From contig NHZP01000023.1 in NCBI GenBank assembly GCA_003313425.1, positions 248,001-312,000 of the forward strand: 64,000 nucleotides of DNA, written 5' to 3'. Positions 45,571 to 55,330 of the stretch are shown in pieces; position 1 is the stretch's first letter, and the number at the start of each line of letters is the position of its first letter. Made by a program: the position numbers and the translations under genes. Below the pieces are notes generated by a model, which did not search any database, was not told where the DNA came from, and saw nothing but the letters and a program-made list of their open reading frames with translations. This DNA comes from Pseudopyrenochaeta lycopersici. Taxonomy: Eukaryota; Ascomycota; Dothideomycetes; Pleosporales; Pseudopyrenochaetaceae.

Positions 45571-45735
45571 AACAGACATTGCATGCGATCAATGCACACC
45601 TCGTGTTCAAAGGAGGTCTAGCCGAAGGGATGCGAGCTGAAGGGATGGGGTTTGGGAGCTAGCAGCAGCAATCAATTGCTAGCGTTGTCCATGGCGCACA
45701 CCTACTGCTCTAACTTCCAGTTCAATCTCACGAGT
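45571..45735 (-). pseudogene. Duplicated, mutated 5' end of the Zn2Cys6 gene at 39596-41973
   Basis: This stretch matches 41851-42011 in the same orientation, roughly four of five bases by eye, covering the ATG, codons 2 to about 41 and some 5' flank. On the minus strand it begins ATGGACAACGC like its parent but soon meets TGA and TAG, the first where the parent has CGA. Many changes are C/T or G/A. The copy ends where the parent's zinc cluster begins. Confidence 0.8.
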
Positions 45736-45939
45736 TAATATTGCATAGTCCTACATTGTCGTTGAGCTATTACCTAATGATGATTGATTATAAGTAAGAA
45801 AAAGGCAAACAAGGACCGGTTAAGCATCATAAATCTGTCTGCAGGAACTTTTTTGTGTGCCTTCGCTTCCACCATACCCAGCTCTTCGCACTGCTAGCGG
45901 ATCTAAACCACTCAATCAACCTTTGTTGCTTCTATGACA

Positions 45940-46200
45940 GCGTTCTTCATCGAATATACGAGACACTGGGTGCCGGCTAGCGCCTTATCAATAAGTTGAA
46001 GCTATCACTTTATATACTTCTTCCTTGGTTGTTTACCCTGACGATTCATCTAGGTATCATCGATGAATATCTCTCGGCAACCATCTGTGACTCGCAAGTA
46101 CGCAGTGTACTGATCCACAACAGGTAACAATTGCGGTGCCAACTGTAGAGCCTTTAGAAATCCATCCTAGAATTCAATTGTGTCTTGAGATGCGATGTTT
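45940..46200 (-). pseudogene. Coding-like relic with in-frame stops
   Basis: One minus-strand frame reads DGFLKALQLAPQLLPVVDQY, continues TAYLRVTDGCREIFIDDT, then a TAG, then MNRQGKQPRKKYIK. Another TAG precedes it, and a related frame follows (LQLIDKALAGTQCLVYSMK). The stops could come from CAG. The family is not recognised. Confidence 0.35.
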
Positions 46201-46379
46201 TTGATGGTACGGTGTAATGTATATCTGTTTGTAGAGGGACAATAATTGTTGTGTACCTACATGATTGCATGCCCGCGCAAACAGAGTCTTGTTATTCCTT
46301 AGCTAAGTCCGCATATACGGTCAGGTAAGACTGTCGATTTCTTCGTTCACGGCAACAATACGTGCCTTACCCGTTACCT

Positions 46380-46900
46380 CTAATTGAAGCTACTGAAAGC
46401 AATTTATTTTACTCTCCACGTCGTACGTTGTTATCTGCGCATTTGTCGTGACGCGGCTTCTCTAGCTGACGCTACTTATATTGTGTCGCTGTGCATTTAA
46501 TCCTACACGTTGTCGCGGGCGCCTCTCTCAAGCAGGGGCTCTGCAATATTGGGTTGGCCATTTTCTAAGCTGCGAAGAAAGCGTTGCAATGGTATCCACC
46601 TTAGGTATTCAAATCGGCACCCTCAACGAGCAGTAAATTACCTTCACTTCCCTTCACTTCTTTGATGCCCAGGATAGAGCCGTGCTTTCGTCCGCATGCT
46701 TTAGTTTAACATCGGATTATCCTGTCTTCAATACAGTGGCAAGCATCGTGCTATCGCCAATTTCCGTTCGAGTTAAAAAGAGTATGATTCTTTCAAAAAA
46801 AAATTTATCCAAGGCTCTGCTGTGTACATTTGCCATAAAGGTTTTGATTAGACGGTTCGCAAGGCCAGCTGCTCGTATCAGTAATCGCGTTCTCCCTTGC
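46380..46900 (-). pseudogene. Decayed ankyrin-repeat gene fragment
   Basis: On the minus strand, 'NLLLVEGADLNT' is followed by TAA and GGYHCNAFFAA and then TAG; fungal ankyrin repeats read LLLxxGADVNAQGGxYGNALxAAxx here, so CAA and CAG became stops. A further repeat in another frame (NIAEPLLERGARDNV then TAG) and a third (TNAQITTYD) continue leftwards. A 61-residue open frame upstream (46902-46717) may be the preceding part. All intact repeats are lost. Confidence 0.65.
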
Positions 46901-47342
46901 ACCGCATAACCCTAACCTTCCTGTCAAATGCTGTAGCTCATACTCAATCGAGTTGTAGATGAACGAATTGCAGTCAAACTTCGCTAAATTAGATCATCGT
47001 TTCTAAATCGTCTTCAAACATCGGCAACTGTGCTGCTATGCTTTAAATATGTTGTTAGTTTATGAAACCATCTCTTGTTAAATTCCCTTCGATTCCTCTG
47101 CGATTCTAGCTGGCTTTCTTGTTCTAGCAAGCTTTGTCTTCTCATGCGACTTCTAAATTTCGGGGACAAAATCAGGACTTAGCTTCTTGGACGCAGTGAG
47201 CTTATCTCTGAGCCTAAAATTCTGCTCCCGGCAATTTAATACTTGTAATCGTTCGAGCTCAAACGGGGCAGGATTGAATATCTCAAGGGGCCGATGTAGG
47301 ATTAAATCCGCAAAACACAATTCTGGGGCTGGTTGCAGAATC

Positions 47343-49409
47343 TCATTCGTACAGACGGTCGTTGCGAACACGTGCGATATCAAACTCTCCTGTGTCAAGT
47401 ATTCCAATAGCCAAACTCCCAACCTCCACCTGCTCACGCACATCTCCAAACTGCACTTTCACATCTTTGAGAAGTTTAGCACGATCTGCAGCGCCGAGGA
47501 AGGTTCCACTTTCCGGGACTGGGATGAAATCATTGTTTCTTGTTGCCAGGCTCGAGAAGTTCATGGCTATATCTGGGCCATGGGCTAGGAAACATTGCAC
47601 GAGCGGAGCGATGAGGCTTGCAAATATGAGCAAGATAGAAATTATGGAAAGAGCAGCGACCCACGCCCGATGCGCTACAAAGACCTCGTTGTGAACTCGC
47701 TTGGTGCCTCTGGAAGGCCAGGCTCGCGACTTTGTGCCGTCTCCAGTCCAATTGTACGATTGGCCAAAGAAACCTGCATCCTCCTCTTTTCCAATTTGGA
47801 TGTTTGGTACGTACGTGATGTTGGTGTCCCAATAGTATGAGGTAAGATTACTAATGCCATCGGTAAGTGTCCAGAGCCCATTCATGCAGAGAAAATACGA
47901 GTTAAGTAATTGGGAGAGCCGACTTGAAAGCTCTCGATCGGGAGGATATACTGAGCCAGCGCTAATCCACCGATCGATCGCGCTTGTGGTTAGCAGGCGA
48001 GGATCTGCGAGATATCTGTCCAAGATCGTTGGCGAAAGGTCGTCGCCTACGATACTCGACATAAAACCCGTCATAAACAAATCCCAGTAGTCCTCCTGTT
48101 GATCAAGAAGAGTCCAAGCGCGCGGCATATGAGCCAATTGCGTGCGGCGCACTTTTGTGGCTCGACAATTTGAGTTGGCAATGCACACAACTTCCGCTTC
48201 GACGTACGTGCTTGTTATAAAGCACCCGAGCGTGAGGTTGGTTTCTATAAACGCTTGTACATAGGTGAAATGAAACGGGCGCAAGTCGTGAAGCGTAGTA
48301 GTTTGTCTTTCCCGATGTTCGTCCTTAGACCACCAGGTAAATGCTCCGGTACCGTTCTGGTTGATGGATCCTTGAGGCGGATTTCTTGGGCGACTTGAGT
48401 CGTTGTGAGCTGTGCATTGTACATATAGGTACATCGATTGAATCCGCAACTCATAGTCCGTGCTCTCCGTTCTAACAGCATTACCCTCGATGGGAATACC
48501 CACGAGAGACGAGTAGATGCTTACATCATTTTGGGTGTGATTTAGGGCATACCAGCCTTCGTCTCCTGGCGGGGAATGTTCCTCGTAGAGTTCAATCTGC
48601 GGGATCTTGACATTGCCCCAATTATCCCGTGGAGAAAGCCTCACTTGCCACGAAGCCATAACTGCACTTACGAAGAGCGCATTCACTGTTGTGTAAGCCT
48701 TCATGTTGACGTAGCGAAAGCCGTGGAGGAAACCATTTGGCACGAAATTCCAATAAAAAGCCTCGCTAGTGGTTGATTTTATTTCAATGGTCATCTGCCG
48801 AATTGAGGCTTGACCCCCTATTGGAGATAAAAGCCAAATAGCAATGAGACTCGTTCCCAGAATAGAAAACATGCGGAGCTGAAACTGTGTCGTGATAGTG
48901 CTTGTGAGGGATGTGCTCGTAGCTAGCGTGTCGAGGATGCCAACGCGGTCACCCTTCTCGAGACGCCAGCGAAGTACTGCATGAGCGGCTCGTCCAACGA
49001 TCGAAGCATACAGGATCGGAAACACCGTAGGGCCCTTTATTGCATGTCAGTTACTGCGTATTTGCTTATGCATAGGAAAACAAACATATTTCGTTGCATT
49101 CTCTAAAAGCCTCTTCGCCTCTGGATGTTCGGCAGTAGATGCCTTGTCATAGTGGTTGACAACGAGTGCGAAGGCCAGGAAGGCTGCAGAACAGGCAAGC
49201 ATCAATAGGTCGAATGCGCCGTCTAGTAAAATAGTACAGAGTGAAGAGGTTATACGCTTCGCTTGTTTCGGCCAGCCTTGGGGTACGTAGATAGCCTTGT
49301 TGGTGCTGAGTAGGGACACACTTGGGGGTTTTGTACAGTCCATCGGCTCGAGGCTGATATCAGATGTAGAAACGCTCATCTCAGGGCGCAAATATTGCAT
49401 ATCTGCCAT
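47343..49409 (-). CDS. Large multi-span membrane protein of unknown function, 671 aa
   Basis: Exons on the minus strand are 49409-49086 and 49034-47343, with a 51-nt intron (GTTTGT...AAAG). An in-frame ATG at 49493 would add 28 residues. After a hydrophilic start, one TM helix (DLLMLACSAAFLAFALVV) precedes 'KYGPTVFPILYASIVGRAAH' and 'LRWRLEKGDRVGILDTLATS', the signature of a widespread uncharacterised ascomycete family. Two or three more helices follow (FSILGTSLIAIWLLSP, TTVNALFVSAVMASW). Then comes a large, probably extracellular domain with several N-glycosylation sequons and paired cysteines, and a last helix (ALSIISILLIFASLIAPLV) with a short cytosolic tail. The function is unknown. Confidence 0.82.
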
Positions 49410-51114
49410 GACGAGCGGCCGAGGGTCAGGATAGGAAAAAGCGACGACGAAAGCCGCAATCTTGGTGGGGGAAGGTATCTCAAATAAGATCATAGTCGAT
49501 CAGGCTGAGCGACAAACACGGCAGGTGCATGATTAGTTTCCTTAGGCTGAGCCACACTACAGATCAGCGAACACCAAACTGGGATGCAGAAAGTAAAATC
49601 TGCGCGCCGTTACCCGCTGATCAATTTGCCGGGCTATGTAATAGCCCACGAACCGTGTTGGATCGAACGGATGAGCGAGACGCGTGCTTGATAATCCAGA
49701 ATGAACCATAGATCAATTTCATGAGAAAAGACTTGATGATCACGTTATATGATTTGAATGTAAAGCAAGGCGCGGGCGCAGCCATCTGTGTGGCGTATGC
49801 AGACTCAGCTCTGACCAAATTAGCGTAGGTCCTACGGCAAGCCACCTAAATCCTTCAAAACTAGCGAATGGGAACAAATATTCCTGTGCTCCGGGACTGC
49901 TGTAAGGAGCTCAGCCTGCACATGAACGTCTCGGAATGTTTAAGGACTCAGAGGCGATTCACGCCAGATTGCACTGACGCCGTGATTTCCACAAAGATTC
50001 TCATAATCAAAGACCAACTGTTGGTCCTCCCAATGCTCGCCGCTGATAGTGAGCGAGTTCTGAGTAACCTGACGTGCGGTGGTGCAGGCTAACCAAACGA
50101 TGAGCAGTTCGCGAGACGGACGTTATATTGTTTAGGAATAAACGTGCTAGCCATATGAGGATGGCTTGCAGGGTTCATACTAATTAATTATAGCATGCCT
50201 ACAAAAGAATTCAAGTCAAGTCTGTATTTTTGTGTTCTGATAAATGAAATAGATACACGAAATCCAAAAGGGATAAATTGATACACTGGATGTTGAATGT
50301 AGTTCTAAACTATCAATTCTAGCCGCAAGTATACATACATTGATAGGGCAATCGTATGAAGAGTAACATTCCCATGTATAGCAGCCGTCAACCTAGAAGT
50401 ACCGCAAGCCATCCATCACAGCCTGGCGCCCACGAAGGGTAAGCTTGCAATAGTTGAATAGCATAAGGTGGAATGTTGCTGCCATCGAACTGAACAAGGC
50501 TAAAGCTGTCATTGTCCTGGGGTGCCAAAAATTGATTGAGACAAAACAGCTTAGCAGACCGAACGCTGAGAAGGGATATGCTTTGTGCTTGATTTTTCTC
50601 AAGAGCTTTATCCTTTATATCGTAAAGCTAGAAGTAATTGCTAGTCTTTGTTGAGCCATAGATTTGAGCCGCGCTAGTCATACCCTGAATTGAATCGCAC
50701 GCAGAAGTTGAAGAAACTCTACATCGGCATGTGTATGCTAGCATCGTGAAATCGCTTATCTTTGAGGCGCTCTCAATGAGATCTTAGTATGCTAGATCGT
50801 TCCACTTGTCTGGAATTGTGTAGCGGGGTTATCTCTCTACTCCATTTCAATGCCAAATTATCCTCGCTTACCAGCCTAGGAATGGTGGAAATCAAACAGG
50901 CTATGAGAAACAAAAGATGAAGTCTATTGGTGGCCAGGACAATCGCTCGTATAGTAGACTGAAGCTACCTTATTTCAGCCGCAATTAGTCTGGTATCTTA
51001 CGCGTCCACTTCGGCGGCGGGCCATTCACTGCAGCTCAATCTACTTATTGCCAACGGCATGTTCACCTTGAAATCTCCTGAAGGAAATGACAAACTTCCC
51101 ATTGAATCCAAAAC
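49410..51114. other. Gene-free region, 1.7 kb
   Basis: It includes the promoter of the membrane gene. Short frames on both strands (for example 49868-50092 and 50602-50393) have no recognisable features. Nothing else supported. Confidence 0.5.
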
Positions 51115-51828
51115 ATGGCTAGCACACCGGGCTGCACATGTGTATGTGATAGTCCTGATAGTCCGCTCTCAACAACATCGAGTGTTATCTCCATAGTCAC
51201 TCTTGTGTATGTTGTTGTAATTGGTACTGTATTTCAATATGCAGTCGGTCAGCGAGCCAAGAACCATTCCTCTGCGCTCTTTGTCGAAGCTAGAGCTCTG
51301 CGAAAGAAGATCGACGACATTCGCACTTCCAACAGTCAGCAACCCCCTGCAAACGATGTCCCTGTGGCAGCGCTTCTGAGCACAGCGCATGACCAGCTGA
51401 GTCATATCGAACGAAGCCTGTCCATCGGCCCACGCAATGAAGAAATGCCAGCGGAGAAATGGTATCTGATTTGGCGGCAGTTCGACTTTGCCAGGAGGAG
51501 GGAGGCTGCCGAGAAGTCCTTGGCTACCGTTCAAAGACGAGTGGAGTTCTACGAGAATTATCGGTACGCCATGAGCTACTTATCGAAGCCGTGCAATCAC
51601 TGATGTGTTGTCTCAACGTGTAGGACTCTCGCGGCCCTGATCCAAGGTCGCAATGCAACAGAGACACAAGCTGAAAGGGATAGAAGGAGACTGCTGCGGA
51701 CCCTAGTTTTATTGCAGGCAGAGGAAGTTCCAGACGTCACAATTCCGCCGGAGATCCAAGAAGTGACGGAACCATGGAGAGCTGATTCTGCAGATTGGAC
51801 ATATGATCCGCCACCCCCCATGCAATAG
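51115..51828 (+). CDS. Small one-pass membrane protein, 217 aa, first of a tandem pair
   Basis: Exons are 51115-51563 and 51624-51828 with a 60-nt intron. The N-terminus has closely spaced cysteines (CTCVCDSPDSPLSTTSS), then one TM helix (VISIVTLVYVVVIGTVFQYAV). The rest is hydrophilic and mostly helical (ARALRKKIDDIR, QLSHIERSL, EKSLATVQRRVEFYENYR and an Arg/Leu-rich exon-2 helix), ending in a Pro-rich tail (YDPPPPMQ). The next gene shares the C-C-D-S-LSTT block, the TM helix and the intron position. No known family was recognised. A surface or organelle membrane protein with a coiled-coil cytosolic part is the simplest reading. Confidence 0.8.
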
Positions 51829-52397
51829 AACCATTACAGAACGTGTCATTGTGGATACTTCTAGGTTTAGTAGCGTATGTTTATGTGGGATATCCACGCT
51901 TTAATGTCGCAAAGCGCAGCCATACAGCATATTCCTTCGAGAGCCAAGATCAGAAAGGAAAATGATATTGTTTCAGTGAACATAAATCAACGATCTTGTG
52001 TATAGCTGGGATACTCAAGGAATGACAGCATCGAGATGTTTCTCATCATGGGGTTAGGATGTTGCAGGTACCTAAGAGAACAGCAAGGCTGAGGAAAACT
52101 ACATGCATGCATGGATGATTATGTAATCCCATCGGTGCACTCAGCCTTGCTTATCTACTCACATTTACAACGATGGAAGTTGTTTCAATAGTCCTTCGAA
52201 TGATTACGCTAAGCCACCTGCTGCAGGGTGTAGTTTTTACTCAGCCCTGCTAGTCCTTGTTGCCTGATTACATATTTCTCAGCCTTGTTGCAGGCCCTCA
52301 CAATCGATCACATATTTCTGTTCTTGCTAGTATTGATCAGCTCCTTGAATTCATCAGCGGCTTGTCGATAGAACAAGGAATCATCTAGCATTGCAGG
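51829..52397. other. Intergenic region between the tandem membrane-protein genes
   Basis: Short direct repeats (CACATATTTCT-like near 52268 and 52307; CTCAGCC-like units near 52139, 52240 and 52279) occur in the promoter of the second copy. No gene. Confidence 0.45.
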
Positions 52398-53211
52398 ATG
52401 GCCACTCCCCCAGTTTCTGCATGCAATTGCGATCGATCTGACAGCGCGCTGTCAACAACCGCAAACGTCCTCTCGATCCTCACATTCGTCTATGTTGTTC
52501 TCATCGGCTTCTTGCTCCAAGCCATCGCCCAGTATCGAGCAGAAGACGCACTCCAAGAGCAAGTTCCGTGGGCCGAAATCCGGGATAGAGTTGCAAAGGC
52601 GCGAAAGAAACTCAGGAACCTTCAGAGTGCAAACATGTACAACATAGATCGTGCCCAACATCCAAGTCTACGTAATGAGAGCGACCCCAAGTTTCTAGAA
52701 AGGAAGATAGCTGGCCTATTTACCTGGCTCGAAAGAGGCGAAGGGAAGGATGTGGCATGGCACATTATCTGGAGGGCGTTGCGTGTGTCGGAAACTGCAG
52801 CAAAGAAAGCACATCTGGCATTTCTGCTCGAGCTGCTTGAGCGCCAACTAGACACGTATGAAGAGTAAGTCGCGTAGCCGTGTTCTTAAGGAAGGAAGAG
52901 GGCTTGGGAGACTAACAATCACGCCCAGCATCCGTGCGTATTCCCAGCCCCAGACCCCATATCCGCTTCAGCTGCCATACCAGCCGGTTCCGTACCATCT
53001 GCCAGCTCAATACCTTCGATTTCGGGGATGGCAGCCTCAGAGTAGTGCTCCAATATCTACAGCATATCAGATTCCGACTATGTCGCAGATGACCCCGGTA
53101 CAGCAAGGTTTTTCAACACCACAGGTTTCTCCCACGCAGCAAGAGCACGCTACACAACAAGATCCCGTAGCTCAACCACCAGCTCCAGCCTCTTCGATAG
53201 GAACTCGGTGA
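52398..53211 (+). CDS. Small one-pass membrane protein, 249 aa, second of a tandem pair
   Basis: Exons are 52398-52864 and 52929-53211 with a 64-nt intron. It starts 'SACNCDRSDSALSTTANVL' and continues into a TM helix (SILTFVYVVLIGFLLQAI), matching the gene at 51115. The cytosolic part is charged and helical (AKARKKLRNLQSAN, AWHIIWRALRVSETAAKKAH), and the matching 'W.LIWR' element is seen in the paralogue. Exon 2 differs: it is Pro/Gln/Tyr-rich (QPQTPYPLQLPYQPVPYHL, many QQ). Conserved intron position with divergent second exons suggests old duplication followed by exon 2 change. Function unknown. Confidence 0.8.
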
Positions 53212-53754
53212 GAGAAAAGTTGGCAGGACCAACACGGAGCAGTGTTCAGAGTTTGCGTGGCTTTTGTTTGTTCTCAGAATGAAAACGATGATAGGTTAAT
53301 GAGGTTTAATGGCGAGATGCTTAGGACTACCAGAATGGTAGATTTGTAATATACTAGGCTAAGTATGGTGCTTGCATCTTTCTAAGACTGAATATGTTCG
53401 CGCTCCTCGTACCTTGGCGAGGGTCTAGTGTACTTCTACTACGCGTTTTTGTAAGGATCGTTGATTACTACTCGGTAGCTGTCTGACCCCAGCTTTCGGC
53501 AGTTAATACGAATATTAAGTATTACTCTTTAATTGCAGCCAATCAGCGCAGAGAAATGCCGTAGTTAGTCGTCAAGGAATTGAGCATGTCGCGGTTGCTG
53601 AGTAGCCGCGTCAGTGGCGCCGGACCTCGGCTCGATGGACAAGCTGTCCACGTCGAATGCAGTGCGGAGACGCTTAACTTGCCTTCTTTCTACCCAGACT
53701 TCCTGGCCCCCTTGCATACCATTTTATTACATATATCTTCCTGAGCCTGCTACA
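53212..53754. other. Intergenic region upstream of the PEX11-family gene
   Basis: Contains the 3' flank of the tandem pair and a leader for the next gene. Nothing specific. Confidence 0.5.
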
Positions 53755-54770
53755 ATGTCGTCCGACGAGGCCACCAAACCCGGCGCACCCGACGCGAAGG
53801 AGGTTGTTGATAAGATTGCCGATGCCGCACCCAGCGCCAGACCCAGCAACCAGCAACCGGCTGACGCATTCGCGGGATTGAAGAAGGTGGACAAGACGAT
53901 TCTGCGACTGAACAAGTCAGTGGAGACATGGCAGAGTCTAAGGAAAGGGCGGCATGAGCTAATTTCGAGGACAGGCTACTGGCTTCCCCAGGCGGTCTTT
54001 CCGCATTCCTCTCCACATTCAACTACTCGCTCTACATCCTCGCGTACGTGCAAACAAAGTCGCCGTCAATCACCGCCTTCGCCCAGAAACTGCTCGCCCT
54101 CATCAAGCCCGCCTGCGACGACACAAAGATCCCCGCCACCACCCTCATAAACAATGCCGGCGTCCCGCCCATCGCCGCACTCGCCGTGCTCATCTCCAAG
54201 GCGCGCACCACGCTGAGGCTGTTTGGCCTCTTCCCGCTGTACGCGTGGCTGCGGACTCTCGTGTCGGGGCCCAAGCCCGGCGCAGATGCAGTGCTGCACA
54301 GAATTGCCGTCCTGCAAGCGAGCAGCTACTTCACCTACCAGGCGCTCGAAAACGTCTCCCTCCTTGCCGACTCGGGCGTTGTCGGCCCAGCGTTCATCGC
54401 TGCCATAAACCGTGGCGACTCGACGACGGCGCGTGTGTACTTGTGGGCGTACCGCGCCTGGCTAGGCGGCGTGTCCTGCGACTTCCTCCGCTTGGCGCGC
54501 GAGTGGCAGCTAGAGAGCCGCAGACGGTCGGCCAGGAAGCAGATGGTCAGCGAGGGGCGGGCCGTGGCGGAATACCAGGACGATGAGGACGCCAAGTTCG
54601 ACACAAGGTGGTGGACAGATCTCATGATTGCGAGCGCGTGGTTGCCCATGGCTCTGCATTTCAGCAGCTCGACTGGTGGCATTCCCGGGTGGAATCTGGG
54701 CTGGATGGGCGCGTGTGGCTTGGTTGCCGGCAGCACCCGGGCGAAAGCGCTGTGGGCGAGTACGGCATAG
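53755..54770 (+). CDS. pex11C: PEX11-family peroxisomal membrane protein (PEX11C-like), 318 aa
   Basis: Exons are 53755-53915 and 53975-54770; the 59-nt intron splits a Lys codon in 'RLNK|LLASPGG'. Residues 1-40 are acidic and Pro/Ala-rich. Then 'VDKTILRLNKLLASPGGLSA' and 'STFNYSLYILAYV' form the first conserved PEX11 region. Next come 'LFGLFPLYAWLRTL', 'RIAVLQASSYFTYQALENVSLLADSGV' and a TM-like helix pair near the C-terminus (LMIASAWLPMALHF and a Gly-rich NLGWMGACGLVAGSTRAK). This order is typical of Pezizomycotina PEX11C, which acts in peroxisome elongation and division. The class rests on pattern recognition; PEX11-like membership is more certain than the C type. Confidence 0.82.
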
Positions 54771-55330
54771 ATGGGGACGCCAGAGGAGAGATCCGAATAC
54801 AAAAAAGTTGAGCTTGGGATTAGATTGGTATATATCACATTGGCCCTCGGAGCACATTGGAATTAGCAGGGATCCTCCATCATGTACACATATGTCTTGG
54901 CGATTTTACCATTCAAGGGTCAATACACACGAAGATTTCTGCCCATCACCTGCACTCTTGTCAAATACGTGAAGCTTTACAATTGACATCTGTGCTACTT
55001 CTAATAGTCTAGTTTTGGCGACATTCCGCATGTAGCCGATCATGTTGCGACGCTAACCGCCCGTATAAGGGAGAGAAGGAGCTACTGGTAGGGTGGGGAA
55101 GGCCGATGAGCGGCCTCGCCAATTTGGCTCCTCGTCTCTTGCAAAGGTATTTGAGCTGAAGCAGGCTGGATCAAAAGCTTCTTCCTAGATCATCTCAGTC
55201 AACGCTCTTTAATTGCCAAGTCATTGCATCCAAAAAGCCCCAGATCTAGGATCAGACAAGGTATCATGGCAAGTACTCGTCCTACACATCCAATCGCACG
55301 CTAACCTCCAACTAGGATACTACTACCGCG
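54771..55330. other. Intergenic region upstream of the amidase gene
   Basis: Contains the amidase promoter. A possible ATG-only first exon lies at 55266-55268 (see the amidase entry). Confidence 0.45.

Larger units (their letters stand above)
45103..47342. other. Decayed region with several gene relics, 2.2 kb
   Basis: No intact gene. It contains a damaged copy of a regulator N-terminus (45571-45735), a stop-ridden coding-like stretch (about 45940-46200) and ankyrin relics (46380-46900), each listed separately. The rest is AT-leaning sequence. Confidence 0.55.

Noticed and set aside
51829..52397. Short repeats taken as a possible CRISPR or satellite array
   Set aside because: Units are few, irregular and imperfect; the window is eukaryotic, so CRISPR is not expected.
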